This document shows, in pieces, positions 51,581 to 61,464 of a stretch of 64,000 bases of DNA. How positions within the stretch are numbered: the first letter of the stretch is position 1; each line of letters begins with the position of its first letter. The position numbers and the translations under genes are program-made. The DNA is from Schaalia sp. ORNL0103 (GTDB lineage Bacteria > Actinomycetota > Actinomycetes > Actinomycetales > Actinomycetaceae), in NCBI RefSeq assembly GCF_019429565.1, contig NZ_JAHXSA010000001.1:186001-250000 (forward strand), given 5' to 3'. The notes beneath the pieces are model-generated. The model searched no databases and had not been told where the DNA came from. It saw nothing but the letters and a program-made list of their open reading frames with translations.

Positions 51581-53347
51581 TCACTCGCCACCCTTGCGGC
51601 GGCGGATGCGCTTGCGGGCGCGGGGCGCGCCCTCAGATGCCTCACCCGCATGCTGCGAGTGCTCGCCGCGGCCACGGCCACGCGTGCCGCGGTCGGAGCG
51701 GCCGCCCTTGCCGGCGTTCAGCGTGCGATCGCCGTCCTGGGAGCCGCGACGTGACCCGCGCGAACGCGACGCGTCGGAGGAAGAAGCCGAACCACCACGC
51801 GATGAACGACCGCGGCCACCACGCGAGCCACCACGCGAGCCACCGGAACCCGAACGCGAGCCGCCACGGCCTCGTCCCTCGGAGCGGGGAGAGGAGCCGC
51901 CCAGGTCTTCGAGGACCTCGGCGTCCAGGCCCGCGCGCGTGCGCTTGGCGCGCGGCAGGCGGCCGGTCGTGCCTTCCGGGATATCCAGGTCGGTGAACAG
52001 GTGGGGGGAGGTGTGGTAGGTCTCGAGCGGATCCGGCACACCCAGGCCCAGGGCCTTGGAGATCAGCGACCAGCGCGGCGTGTCGTCCCAGTCGACGAAG
52101 GTGACGGCCGTGCCCGAGTTGCCCGCGCGGCCCGTGCGGCCGATGCGGTGGATGTAGATCTTCTCGTCTTCGGGGCACTGGTAGTTGATGACGTGCGTGA
52201 CGTCGTCGACGTCGATGCCTCGCGCGGCGACGTCGGTGGCGACCAGGACGTCGACCTTGCCGTTACGGAAGGCGCGCAGAGCCTGCTCACGGGCGCCCTG
52301 GCCCAGATCGCCGTGCAGCGAGCCGACCGCGAAGCCGCGGGCGGTCAGGTCCTCGCCCAGGCGGGCGGCGGTGCGCTTGGTGCGGCAGAAGATGACGGTG
52401 CGGCCGCGACCCTCCGCCTGGAGGATGCGGGCGACGACCTCGACCTTGTTCATGGCGTGAACGCGGTAGATGACCTGCTTGACCGTGTTGACGGTCTGGT
52501 TCTGGTCGTCGGGATCCTGCGCGCGGATGTGGGTCGGCTGGACCATGAAGCGGCGGGCCAGGGCCACGACGGGGCCGGGCATGGTCGCGGAGAACAGCAT
52601 GGTGTGGCGGTTCTCGGGGACTCGGCTGAGCAGCGTCTCGACGTCGGGCAGGAAGCCCAGGTCGAGCATCTCGTCGGCCTCGTCGAGGACGACGGTTTCG
52701 ACGCCGGACAGGTGCAGGTGGCCCTTGCGCAGCAGGTCGATGAGGCGGCCGGGCGTGCCCACGACGATGTCGGCGCCACGCTCGAGAGCCTCGATCTGGG
52801 GCTCGAAGGCGACGCCGCCGTAGATTTCGACGATGCGGGTCGACAGGTACTTGGCAGCCTCGCGCAGATCCTGGGCGACCTGCTTGGTGAGCTCGCGGGT
52901 CGGCAGGATGATGAGTGCCTGCGGCTTGTTCGGGTTGAGCAGGTCCTCGTAGCCCTCTTCGTCGGGCGCGATGACGTCCTCGAGGACGGGGATGCCGAAG
53001 CCGAGGGTCTTGCCGGTGCCGGTCTTGGCCTGGCCGATGATGTCGTGGCGGTCCAGCGCGGGGCCAAGCGTCAGGGCCTGGATCGGGAAGGGGTGCGTGA
53101 TGCCCTTGTCTTCGAGGGCGTCGACGATGGGGTCGGTGACGCCGAAGTCCGCGAAGGACTTCTTGTCGAGATCCTCGCCCTTGCCGGTGATGTCCGGGGT
53201 GGCATCTTCGACCTCGGGGGCTGCGGGCTTGATGTTGCCGAGGCGGACGACGCCTGCGGAGTATTCGACGGACGAGGCCGGGGCGGCCTTCTCGGTGGTG
53301 TCAACGTCGGTGGTGGGCACAGTTGCCTCAGTGCTCGTGTTGGTCAC
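51581..53347 (-). CDS. DEAD-box ATP-dependent RNA helicase
   Basis: 588 aa, GTG start. Helicase core (~65-440): Q motif FADFGVTDPIVDALEDKGITHPFPIQ, Walker A AKTGTGKT, PTRELTKQ, TPGRLIDLL, DEAD as VLDEADEMLD, SATMPG, VIFCRTKR, VATDVAARGIDVDDV and HRIGRTGRAG. The last ~100 residues are Arg/Gly/Ser-rich (SRGGSRGGRGRSSRGG) and end RARKRIRRRKGGE, a usual RNA-binding tail. Likely roles are ribosome assembly and RNA decay. The region upstream (53348-53600) holds no gene. Confidence 0.94.
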   Translation of the reverse strand: MTNTSTEATVPTTDVDTTEKAAPASSVEYSAGVVRLGNIKPAAPEVEDATPDITGKGEDLDKKSFADFGVTDPIVDALEDKGITHPFPIQALTLGPALDRHDIIGQAKTGTGKTLGFGIPVLEDVIAPDEEGYEDLLNPNKPQALIILPTRELTKQVAQDLREAAKYLSTRIVEIYGGVAFEPQIEALERGADIVVGTPGRLIDLLRKGHLHLSGVETVVLDEADEMLDLGFLPDVETLLSRVPENRHTMLFSATMPGPVVALARRFMVQPTHIRAQDPDDQNQTVNTVKQVIYRVHAMNKVEVVARILQAEGRGRTVIFCRTKRTAARLGEDLTARGFAVGSLHGDLGQGAREQALRAFRNGKVDVLVATDVAARGIDVDDVTHVINYQCPEDEKIYIHRIGRTGRAGNSGTAVTFVDWDDTPRWSLISKALGLGVPDPLETYHTSPHLFTDLDIPEGTTGRLPRAKRTRAGLDAEVLEDLGGSSPRSEGRGRGGSRSGSGGSRGGSRGGRGRSSRGGSASSSDASRSRGSRRGSQDGDRTLNAGKGGRSDRGTRGRGRGEHSQHAGEASEGAPRARKRIRRRKGGE

Positions 53348-53600
53348 GATCTACCTTGTCTCCCGGGCTTTTCCGGGGTTGGGGTCGGTGCCGATCGCGC
53401 ATTATCTGGCGCGGGGAAACTCGTCCGCGCGTAGGTGTTATGTCTCAAGAATGCGACCGGTCTTCCGGTGGTCACCTTTCAGTGTAATGGTGTGTGACGA
53501 GTTCGCGGGGGAGGGGCTGGTCACAGAGACAGGCACTAATCGGGAAGAACAGGGTCCCATGCGGCGGGCCGTGGAGCTTGTCAGGCACTATGCTGGAGTC

Positions 53601-54230
53601 ATGGCACACGAGTTTGATTCCGTCCCCGCCGACGACGCCGAAGTCCTTGGTATTCTCGCCTATTCGTCGCTCGCGTTCATGACGCGCCTGGCGAAGGACG
53701 GCGAGCAGGCCCCCACGTTCGAGGCTCACGTGGAGCATGCGCGCATGGCGGCGCGTTGCTTCAAGCTCTACCAGCAGCTGGAGGTGTGGAGTGAGCACCG
53801 CGGCTTTGACCTGCTGGCTGCTGGTGATGCGTTCTCGGGCGCGTACGATGACCTGGATGCGCGCACGCGTCCCACGACGTTCGCGGAGCGGGCTGTCAAG
53901 ACGTTCATTACCCGCGGCATGCTGGGTGACATGCTGATCCGCGTCGCGCAGGTGCACGGCCTGTTCGAGGGGATCGAGGACGTGTGGCCCTTTGAGCAGG
54001 GGCACTGGGTGCGCGCGCACCTGGGCCCGCAGATCGAGGCTGATGAGCAGCTGTCGGCGCGCCTGTCCCTGTGGGGTCGCCGCGTGGCGGGTGAGGCTCT
54101 CGGCCTCGTGCGCGCGACGCTGTTCACCTACCCGTCGCTGGCTGCTTCCCCGGAGAACGTCGACGAGATCACGGAGTACGTGATCAAGCGCCACGGGGAG
54201 CGCATGAAGGACATTCACCTGAAGGCCTGA
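53601..54230 (+). CDS. MiaE-like ferritin-fold protein with altered metal-site region
   Basis: 209 aa. ATG 53601; TATGCT lies 6 nt before it, so the mRNA may be leaderless. The pattern AEVLGILAYSSLAFMTRLAKDGEQAP, TRPTTFAERAVKTFITRGMLGDM, LGPQIEADEQLSARLSLWGRRVAGEALG fits the actinobacterial MiaE-like (tRNA-hydroxylase-like) ferritin family. Where I expect a helix with metal-binding Glu and His (EFxHF type), this protein reads ARMAARCFKLYQQLEVW, so the iron site may be lost. A catalytic role is therefore doubtful. Confidence 0.65.
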   Translation: MAHEFDSVPADDAEVLGILAYSSLAFMTRLAKDGEQAPTFEAHVEHARMAARCFKLYQQLEVWSEHRGFDLLAAGDAFSGAYDDLDARTRPTTFAERAVKTFITRGMLGDMLIRVAQVHGLFEGIEDVWPFEQGHWVRAHLGPQIEADEQLSARLSLWGRRVAGEALGLVRATLFTYPSLAASPENVDEITEYVIKRHGERMKDIHLKA

Positions 54231-54244
54231 GGCCGCAGGTATAG

Positions 54245-54299
54245 ACGAGGCCGGGGTTCCTCGGGCGGTATGGTGTCCGCTCGGGTTCCCCGGCCTCGT
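54245..54299. terminator. Bidirectional terminator between the MiaE-like and DUF3107 genes
   Basis: ACGAGGCCGGGG (54245-54256) pairs with CCCCGGCCTCGT (54288-54299), with T bases after it, between two convergent stops. Member of the recurring terminator group. Confidence 0.8.
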
Positions 54300-54314
54300 T
54301 TGTCTGGGCGCGAA

Positions 54315-54542
54315 TCAGTGGATCGCGAAGCCGACGCGGCGCTCGGTCTTGGCGGCGATCTGCACGTATGCGAGGGCGTGGGCGGGCACGAGGGTGCGCT
54401 GGCCCTTGGTGTCGGTGAGGTCGAGGACGCCGTGGGCGGAGGCAAGGGCCTCGTTGACCTTGGCCATGAGCTCGTTTTCGCTCATGTCGACGTCGAGGCC
54501 GAGCTGGCGCGTGTTGTCACGGATGCCGATGAAGATCTCCAT
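54315..54542 (-). CDS. DUF3107 small protein
   Basis: 75 aa, start ATG at 54542 with AAGGAG six bases upstream. EIFIGIRDNTRQLGLDVDMS at the N-terminus and the C-terminal LVPAHALAYVQIAAKTERRVGF match DUF3107, a short actinobacterial protein of unknown function often found next to helicase genes. It diverges from the AdnA-like gene, 78 bp away. Confidence 0.88.
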   Translation of the reverse strand: MEIFIGIRDNTRQLGLDVDMSENELMAKVNEALASAHGVLDLTDTKGQRTLVPAHALAYVQIAAKTERRVGFAIH

Positions 54543-54620
54543 GGTGACTCCTTGCTGGTAAATATCGTCATGGCCATCATATGTGCCGCAGATGCGGGTG
54601 GGGTCTGCGAGTATTGCGTT

Positions 54621-57600
54621 ATGAGCGAAATTCAGGTCAGGTTGCGCAGCCGCAGCGCCGATTGGTGGCGTCTGCCGGAGCTGAACGCGCGCCAGCGCGC
54701 GGTCGTGGACGCGGCGCGCTCGGGCGACGTGATTGCGCGCGGCGCGCCGTCGTCGGGACGGAGTACGTGTGCCCTGGCCGTGTTCGAGCAGGCGGCCTCC
54801 CAGGGTCGCTCCGCGCTGATTCTCGCTCCCGATCGCACGCGCGCCGACGTGCTGACCCCGCGCGCGCAGGCGCTTGGCCCGGACGCGGTGCGCCCGGTGC
54901 GCACCCCTGCGTCCTTCGCCTATCAGGTGGTGGCCACGTGGCGCACCCAGCGCGACGTGCCGTTGGAGGGGGTCGAGCTGGTGACGGGCGCGGCCCAGGA
55001 CCAGATGCTCGCCGAGGCCCTGGAGTCCGTGGAGGCACCGTGGCCCGAGGACATCGGACCGCAGATGCGTGCGATGCCGGCCTTCCGCGCGGAGTTGCGC
55101 AACTTGGTGGCCCGCGCGGGCGAGGCCGGGATGGACGCGTCCTCCCTGTCCGAGGCCGGGGCTCGGTTCGGCCGTCCGGAGTGGCAGGGTGCGGGTGCGA
55201 TCATTGCTGCGCTGGAGGAAGGACCCGAGCGTTCGCCGGAGTATCCGCGCACCCTGCGCGTGGACCTGTCTCGGATCCAGGTGCTCGCGGCCGATCTGAT
55301 CGACGCGTGGGAGCAGGACGCGCCGAAGCACGGCGTGCAGGCGCCGTCCCCGGTTCCGGATGTCGTAATCGTCGATGACCTGCAGGATTGCACGCCTTCG
55401 ACGCTGAGGCTGCTGACCGCCTGCCGCGACGCGGGTGCTCGGATCGTTGCGTTTTCGGATTCCGACGTGGCCGTGGCTGGGTATCGCGGCGGCGAACCGC
55501 ACCTGGACCGCCGGCTCGCATCCGCCCTGGGCGTTGAGATCGCGGAGCTCGGCCAGGTCTACGACATGTCCCGCGCCGTGCGGGAGCTGGCACGCCAGGC
55601 ATGCACGCGCATCGCACAGTCCGGATCACCCGCCCGGCGCGAGGCCGGCGTCTCGGACGATGCCCCCCAGGGACGTCTGTTCACGCACCTGGGTTCCACG
55701 CCCTCGCAGATGGGGGCCCTCATCGCGCGAGCCCTCAGGTCCCACCATCTGCACGACGGCATCGACTTTGCGGATCAGGTCGTTATTGTGCGCAGCTCCT
55801 CGATGGTCGCCGAAACCACCCGATACCTGGCGCGCGGCGGCGTCCCCGTCGCGGGTGGCGGCCGGGCCTTCGATTTCGCGACGCAGCCGACGACGCGCCT
55901 GCTCCTGGACCTGGTGACCATGCCGACGGGGGCGAGCGACACGGACGGGGCCGTGCGCCGCGAGCTCGCCGAGCGCCTCCTGCCCTCGCCCCTCGTGCGC
56001 GCCGACGCCCTCGCCATCCACCGTCTCCTACGCCGCCTGAACGCCGCGCGCGCCCAGGCCGCCGAGGAAGCGGGCGACGAGGCCGTGCTGATCCCGTTGA
56101 CGGCTGCCGACCTCGTCAGTGACCCGCAGACGTGGAGGCAGTTCATCGAACAGGCCGAGCAGGCGGGCGGCAAGCGCGCCCGTGCCGGAGCAATGCTCGC
56201 GCGTCCGCTTGAGACGGCCGCGCGCCTGTGGGAGCTGGGGATGAGCGGCAGCGCGCGCCCCCAGGAACGCCTGTGGTCCCTCTGGGAGGCATCCGGGGTG
56301 GCCGGTGAGTGGCGCTCTCGGGCCATCGCATCGGACGAGTCGTCGGGCTGGTACGACGATCAGCTGGACGCTGTCGTGGCGCTCCTGCGCGTCGCCGACG
56401 TGTGGGAGCAGCGCAACCCCGCAGGTTCCGCCGTGGGCTTCGCATCGGAGCTGCTGGCCGGTTCGGTCCCCATCGACACGATTTCGCGCGTGGGCGTGCG
56501 TCCGGGCGGTGTCGAGGTCCTCACGCCCGCGCAGGCGATGGGTCGCCACTGGCAGGTCGTCGTCCTCGCGGGCCTGCAGGACGGAGCCTGGCCGAACCTG
56601 CGCCTGCGTGACCGGATCCTGCGCGCTGATCTCCTTGCGGACGTGGGGGCGGGCCGTATCGCCGTGGGCGAGGACGGGCGCGAGGAGCTCATCGACTCGA
56701 CGCGCTCGGCCCGGCGCGCGGTGCTGGACGACGAGTATCGCCTCTTCGTCGCGGCCGTGACGCGCTCGCGCAGCATCGTGCACGCCGGCGCGGTGCGCTC
56801 GGAGGATGCGGCGCCCTCGGTGTTTTTCGACCTGGTGGCGCGCTTGGCGGGCACCCATCGAGAGAACGACATCGTCCCGGTGGATCCGGTCGAGGCGCCG
56901 CTGTCCCTGTCCGGGCATATCGCGGACCTGCGGGCGCGCGCGGCCAACTCCGACGAGCCGGCTGACGCCCAGCTCGCCGCCACCCTCCTGGCTCTCATGG
57001 CGCGCGAGGGGATCGCTTCCGCGCAGCCGCACCGGTGGCTGGGTGCGGGCGGCACGCCGACCAGCGCGCAGGACTACCGCGGGCAGATCGTCCTGTCCCC
57101 GTCGCAATTCGAACGCGCGCTGGCATGCCCGCTGCGGTGGTTCCTCACGACGATCGGAGCCGACGCGCCCTCGAACGCGGCTGCCAGCCTCGGCACGCTC
57201 GTCCACGCGGTCGCCGAGGAGCATCCGCACGGCACCCCCGAGGAGCTGACCGAGGCGCTGGAGGCGCGCATCGAGGAGCTGGGCTACAACCTGGACACGT
57301 GGGCGGGGCGCGTCGCCGACCGTCACGCGCGCGAGATCGTGAACAACCTGGCCTCCTACGTCGTCGGCGTGCCCGGTGACGTTGCGGTTGAGCAGACGGT
57401 GTCGGCCGAGGTCGAGGGCGTGACCATCCGAGGCCGGATGGACCGACTCGAGCAGGTGGACGAGGGCGTGCGCGTGACTGACCTGAAGACCGGTAAGAGC
57501 GGTTACACGAAGGCCAACGTCCTGGAGAACCCGCAGCTGGCCGCCTATCAGATGGCCCTGCTCGCCTCGGGCGAAAAGGTCGCGGGGGCTCGCATCACGC

Positions 57601-57806
57601 TGCTGGGCGGTTCCAAGCCGCAGATCTACGATCAGCCTGCGCTCCAGGGCGAGGAGCTGGAGCGGTGGCGCGAGTCGGTGCGCGAGGTGGCACTCAGCGC
57701 CCGTGGCCCGTACTTCGAGGCGAGGCCCTCTGCGGAGGCTTGCCGATACTGCTCCTTCGACCGGCTGTGCCCTGCGCGCGAGCGCGGCCGCAAGGTGGTG
57801 GAGTGA
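54621..57806 (+). CDS. adnA: AdnA-like helicase-nuclease subunit with degenerate ATPase site
   Basis: 1,061 aa. A UvrD-like motor whose Walker A reads GAPSSGRST, with Arg47 in place of the catalytic Lys. Motif II is IVDDLQDC rather than DExQD, and motif VI is VAAVTRSRS. The C-terminal PD-(D/E)XK nuclease is complete: SLGTLVHAVAEE, IRGRMDRLEQVDEGVRVTDLKTGKSGY and NPQLAAYQMAL. Four Cys (LACPLRWF and CRYCSFDRLCPAR) form the Fe-S cluster site of this nuclease class. The protein pairs with the next gene. In mycobacterial AdnAB the AdnA motor also contributes little, which fits the lost Lys. Confidence 0.88.
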   Translation: MSEIQVRLRSRSADWWRLPELNARQRAVVDAARSGDVIARGAPSSGRSTCALAVFEQAASQGRSALILAPDRTRADVLTPRAQALGPDAVRPVRTPASFAYQVVATWRTQRDVPLEGVELVTGAAQDQMLAEALESVEAPWPEDIGPQMRAMPAFRAELRNLVARAGEAGMDASSLSEAGARFGRPEWQGAGAIIAALEEGPERSPEYPRTLRVDLSRIQVLAADLIDAWEQDAPKHGVQAPSPVPDVVIVDDLQDCTPSTLRLLTACRDAGARIVAFSDSDVAVAGYRGGEPHLDRRLASALGVEIAELGQVYDMSRAVRELARQACTRIAQSGSPARREAGVSDDAPQGRLFTHLGSTPSQMGALIARALRSHHLHDGIDFADQVVIVRSSSMVAETTRYLARGGVPVAGGGRAFDFATQPTTRLLLDLVTMPTGASDTDGAVRRELAERLLPSPLVRADALAIHRLLRRLNAARAQAAEEAGDEAVLIPLTAADLVSDPQTWRQFIEQAEQAGGKRARAGAMLARPLETAARLWELGMSGSARPQERLWSLWEASGVAGEWRSRAIASDESSGWYDDQLDAVVALLRVADVWEQRNPAGSAVGFASELLAGSVPIDTISRVGVRPGGVEVLTPAQAMGRHWQVVVLAGLQDGAWPNLRLRDRILRADLLADVGAGRIAVGEDGREELIDSTRSARRAVLDDEYRLFVAAVTRSRSIVHAGAVRSEDAAPSVFFDLVARLAGTHRENDIVPVDPVEAPLSLSGHIADLRARAANSDEPADAQLAATLLALMAREGIASAQPHRWLGAGGTPTSAQDYRGQIVLSPSQFERALACPLRWFLTTIGADAPSNAAASLGTLVHAVAEEHPHGTPEELTEALEARIEELGYNLDTWAGRVADRHAREIVNNLASYVVGVPGDVAVEQTVSAEVEGVTIRGRMDRLEQVDEGVRVTDLKTGKSGYTKANVLENPQLAAYQMALLASGEKVAGARITLLGGSKPQIYDQPALQGEELERWRESVREVALSARGPYFEARPSAEACRYCSFDRLCPARERGRKVVE

Positions 57807-57825
57807 CGTGGGAAAGGACAGCGCA

Positions 57826-60800
57826 ATGGCTCTGAGTGCCCTGCAGATTCAGGCGATCGTCGACGCGACGAAGACACCGACGCCCGAGCAGGTGCGCGTC
57901 ATCGAGGCCCCGCGTCGCCCACTCCTCGTCGTGGCGGGCGCGGGGTCGGGTAAGACCGAGACCATGTCGATGCGTGTGCTGTGGCTCCTCGCCAATCACC
58001 CCGACTTGAGCCCGTCCTCGATCCTGGGCCTCACCTTCACGCGCAAGGCGGCGGGCGAGCTGGGGGAGCGCCTGCGCGAACGCATCCGGCTGCTCTCGCG
58101 CGAGATGCCGCAGCTGCGCGAGCGCCTCGACGAGGACCCCGTATCCCTCACCTACAACTCCTTCGCCGAACGCATCGTGTCCGAGCACGGGATGCGCATC
58201 GGCATCGACCCCGATTTCTCGATGCTCTCCGAGGCCGGGGCTCTGGATCTCATGCTGCAGATCGTCGAGGCGTGGCCCACCGACCTCGACGAGGATCTCA
58301 CACCCCTGGGCGCAGTCGGCCAGATCCTGCACCTGGCTGGGGAGGTCGCCGAGCACGGGTACACGGTGGAGAGCGCCCGCGAGGCCCTCGTCGACTTTGG
58401 GCGCGAGCTCGAACAGGTGGGCGAGACGAATGACGACGCGCGGCGCCTGCTGCGCGCGAACCGGCGCCGCATCGCCTTCCTTGACCCCATCGCGGAGTAT
58501 CAGAAGCGCAAGCGCGACATGGGTGTGCTGGACTTTTCCGACCAGCTCGTCCTGGCCACGCGCATTGTCCGCGAGGCCCCGGCGGTTCGCGAGTCGCTGC
58601 GCGAAGAGTTCCGCGCGGTCCTCCTCGACGAGTTCCAGGACACGTCCGTCATCCAGATGGACCTGCTGTCCATGCTGTTTGGCGACCACGCTGTCACCGC
58701 GGTGGGCGACCCGAATCAGGCTATTTACGGGTGGAGGGGGGCCTCGGCCTCGTCGCTGGAGTCCTTCCTGGATCGATTCCAGACGGGGGAGGCGCAGGAG
58801 AGCCAGACGCTTACCCTGTCCACGGCTTGGCGCAACGACCAGACGATCCTGGACGCGGCGAATCGCGTGGCCGCGCCCCTGCGCGAGGTCGCCGCGTACC
58901 AGGAGGGCAAAGAGCACCTCAAGGCCCAGTCGCCCGTCCTGGTCGCACGAAATGGAGCGGGGTCCGGGCATGTCGACGTTGCGTACGCCCCTGACTACGA
59001 GGCCGCGCTGGGTACCGTCGTCGACTTCGCCCGTAGCGTGCGCTCCCAGGCGAGTGAGGGCGGCAAGCGGCGCACGGTCGCGGTGCTGTGCAGGCGCCGC
59101 AAGGATTTCGCGTACGTGGACGCTGCCCTGCGCGACGCGGGTATCCCGACGGAGATCGTGGGGCTCGGCGGTCTGCTCGACCAGCCCGCCGTGCAGGATG
59201 TGCGCGCCGCGCTGGAACTGGCCTATGACGTTGAGGCCTCCCCGTGGCTGGCGCGCCTGCTGGCGGGCATCGACCTGGGGGCCACCGACCTGATGGCGCT
59301 GGGCGACTGGTCGCGCGTCCTCGCCCGCTCGGAGGGGACGAACCCGCACCAGGCGGTCCTTTTGGATGCGGTGGATTCTCCGCCGGAGCCGGGGTGGGCG
59401 GCCGAGGGGCGGCCCGCGATCAGTGAGGAGGCGGTGCGCCGCGTGCGGCTGCTGGGCGAGCGCCTGCGGCAGGTCCGCGAGGGCGTGGGGCGCTCGGTGA
59501 CCGAGCAGGTCGAGCGGGCGATCCTCATCATGGGCACGTTGGACGATGTGATCGCAGATCCGCTGTCGATGGGCGGGCGAGCCGTGCTCGATGAGTTCAT
59601 CGCGGTGACGGCGGCCTACGAGAAGGACACGCCGGGGGCCTCCCTCGGCTCGTTCCTGGCATACCTGCGCATGGCCGACGAGCGCGAGGATGGACTCGAG
59701 GCACCCCTGGGGGAGCCGGATCCGCGCGCCGTGCAGATCATGACGGTCCACGCCTCCAAGGGCCTCGAGTGGGATTGCGTCGTCGTCTTCGGGTTGAGCG
59801 ACGGCATCTTCCCGTCGCACGACAAGCGCAAGACGGTGTCGTGGCTGGACGAGCCGCCGATCGCTACTGCCTGGTTGACGGATGCCAGCGCGTTGCCGCA
59901 CCCGCTGCGCGGGGATCGCGCGGATCTGCCGCCGTTTTTGCTGGACGTGGAGGGCGAGGCCAAGCCCTCTGCCGCGTATTCGAAGTGGGTGAAGGGGCAC
60001 TACGGGCGCGCGCTGGGTGTGCACGCGGAGCGCGAGGAGCGCCGCCTGGCGTACGTGGCGATGACGCGCGCTCGGAGCATCCAGCTCCTCGTTGGCTCGT
60101 GGATCTATCGGACGGGTTCGTCCTCGCGCCAGCCCTCCCGCTACCTGATGGAGGCGCGAGCACAGCTGTTCGGTGATGCGCCGGATCTGGTCGACGACTC
60201 GCTCGTGCGCGTGGGGGACCGCGGCGTGTGGGCCAGGGGAGATTGGCGCAGCCTGGGGGTGGAATCGGTCTCCGGGGCCGGGGTGTGCCTGATCGCGCCG
60301 GAGCCCGGCGACGAGGACATCGTCGACAGTGGGGCCGGTGCAGCGTCGGTGTCCTTCCCGGAGGAACCCGGGCCCTCGCGCCAGAGGGTCGCCGCGGCCG
60401 CGCAGGCCGTCGAGGTGCAGATCCGCGACCTGGGGCAGGATCAGGATGTGTACGAGGCATTGGCGCAGCTGGGGGAGGACCCCGCGGTGCGCGATACGGT
60501 TGCACTCATCGAGGAGTATCACCTGGGGCTTGAGACGCCGGTTGTGGAGCTGTGGGCCGAGCGGGTGCCCGCGACGTCCGTGTCGGCCCTCCTGCAGGAC
60601 GCGGATGAGTTCGCACGAGATATGCGCCGACCCATGCCGGCTCGCCCTAGCTCGTTCTCCGCGCTGGGCACGGTGTTTCACGCGTGGGTGGAGCGCGAGC
60701 TTCACCTCGCGAGCGCGGATCCGGCCTCGGAGATCACCGTGGGCAACGAGGTGGGTGCGGGTGAGGATGCCGCTCTGGCCGGCGGCGACGACGCGTCGGA

Positions 60801-61254
60801 CGAGGCCCTGCTGACGGACGGTGAGCGCGAGCGCCTGGAGCGGCTGCGCGCGAACTTCCGCGCGTTTGTTGCGAACGAGCTGTCTGCCTACCGGGCCGTC
60901 GCGATCGAGGAGGCCTTCTCGGTGGAGGTGGGCGGCGTGTCCGTCCAGGGCCGCATCGACGCCGTGTTCGAGCGCGTGCGCGGCGAAGGTCCCCGATACC
61001 TGGTCGTCGACTGGAAGAGTGGACGCCCGGTGACCGCCACGACCAAGCCGGAAAAGGTCGCCTACTTCGTGACTCAGCTGCGCCTGTACCAGCGCGCGTG
61101 GGCGGCCCGCACGGGCGTGGACACCTCCCAGGTGGGGGCGATGGTCGCCTTCCTGGCGGGCCCCTCGCACCACACGCTCGAGAGCCTCGAGGCCATGCTG
61201 GGGTCGGGCGCGTCGTCCCTGGATGAGGCGCTACGGGATGTTCTTGAGAATTGA
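57826..61254 (+). CDS. adnB: AdnB-like ATP-dependent helicase-nuclease
   Basis: 1,142 aa. ATG 57826 with GGAAAGGA upstream, 19 nt after the AdnA stop. All UvrD-type motifs are intact: AGAGSGKT (K43), FTRKAAGELGERL, VLLDEFQDTS, VGDPNQAIYGWRGA, MTVHASKGLEWDCVVVFGL and LAYVAMTRARS. The C-terminal nuclease has SALGTVFHAWVE, VQGRIDAVFE, LVVDWKSGRP and TQLRLYQRAWA, without an Fe-S Cys set. With AdnA it should unwind and degrade DNA ends for recombination repair, taking the place of RecBCD or AddAB. Confidence 0.92.
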   Translation: MALSALQIQAIVDATKTPTPEQVRVIEAPRRPLLVVAGAGSGKTETMSMRVLWLLANHPDLSPSSILGLTFTRKAAGELGERLRERIRLLSREMPQLRERLDEDPVSLTYNSFAERIVSEHGMRIGIDPDFSMLSEAGALDLMLQIVEAWPTDLDEDLTPLGAVGQILHLAGEVAEHGYTVESAREALVDFGRELEQVGETNDDARRLLRANRRRIAFLDPIAEYQKRKRDMGVLDFSDQLVLATRIVREAPAVRESLREEFRAVLLDEFQDTSVIQMDLLSMLFGDHAVTAVGDPNQAIYGWRGASASSLESFLDRFQTGEAQESQTLTLSTAWRNDQTILDAANRVAAPLREVAAYQEGKEHLKAQSPVLVARNGAGSGHVDVAYAPDYEAALGTVVDFARSVRSQASEGGKRRTVAVLCRRRKDFAYVDAALRDAGIPTEIVGLGGLLDQPAVQDVRAALELAYDVEASPWLARLLAGIDLGATDLMALGDWSRVLARSEGTNPHQAVLLDAVDSPPEPGWAAEGRPAISEEAVRRVRLLGERLRQVREGVGRSVTEQVERAILIMGTLDDVIADPLSMGGRAVLDEFIAVTAAYEKDTPGASLGSFLAYLRMADEREDGLEAPLGEPDPRAVQIMTVHASKGLEWDCVVVFGLSDGIFPSHDKRKTVSWLDEPPIATAWLTDASALPHPLRGDRADLPPFLLDVEGEAKPSAAYSKWVKGHYGRALGVHAEREERRLAYVAMTRARSIQLLVGSWIYRTGSSSRQPSRYLMEARAQLFGDAPDLVDDSLVRVGDRGVWARGDWRSLGVESVSGAGVCLIAPEPGDEDIVDSGAGAASVSFPEEPGPSRQRVAAAAQAVEVQIRDLGQDQDVYEALAQLGEDPAVRDTVALIEEYHLGLETPVVELWAERVPATSVSALLQDADEFARDMRRPMPARPSSFSALGTVFHAWVERELHLASADPASEITVGNEVGAGEDAALAGGDDASDEALLTDGERERLERLRANFRAFVANELSAYRAVAIEEAFSVEVGGVSVQGRIDAVFERVRGEGPRYLVVDWKSGRPVTATTKPEKVAYFVTQLRLYQRAWAARTGVDTSQVGAMVAFLAGPSHHTLESLEAMLGSGASSLDEALRDVLEN

Positions 61255-61398
61255 AATCCCTGTTTAATCCAACTGAAGGGGTGACAGGCGGGCAAAAGTT
61301 TGTCAAAAATGGTTGAAAGGCCTCTCAGTCGGGTTGTGAAAAGTCTTCACAGGATAGTCAGACTTAATCGCCGGATGTGATGAATTTGAAAATATGGC

Positions 61399-61428
61399 TT
61401 GTGTGCCCTGTTCAGAGGCTGGTACAGT
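61399..61428 (+). promoter_or_regulatory. Promoter candidate of the sugar ABC operon
   Basis: TTGTGT (61399-61404) and TACAGT (61423-61428) with an 18-bp spacer, within the AT-richer 294-bp region between adnB and the binding-protein gene. The rest of that region (61255-61398) shows no gene or clear structure. Confidence 0.45.
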
Positions 61429-61464
61429 TGTCCTGTCAATTTCAATGACGAGAGACGGCACTTC

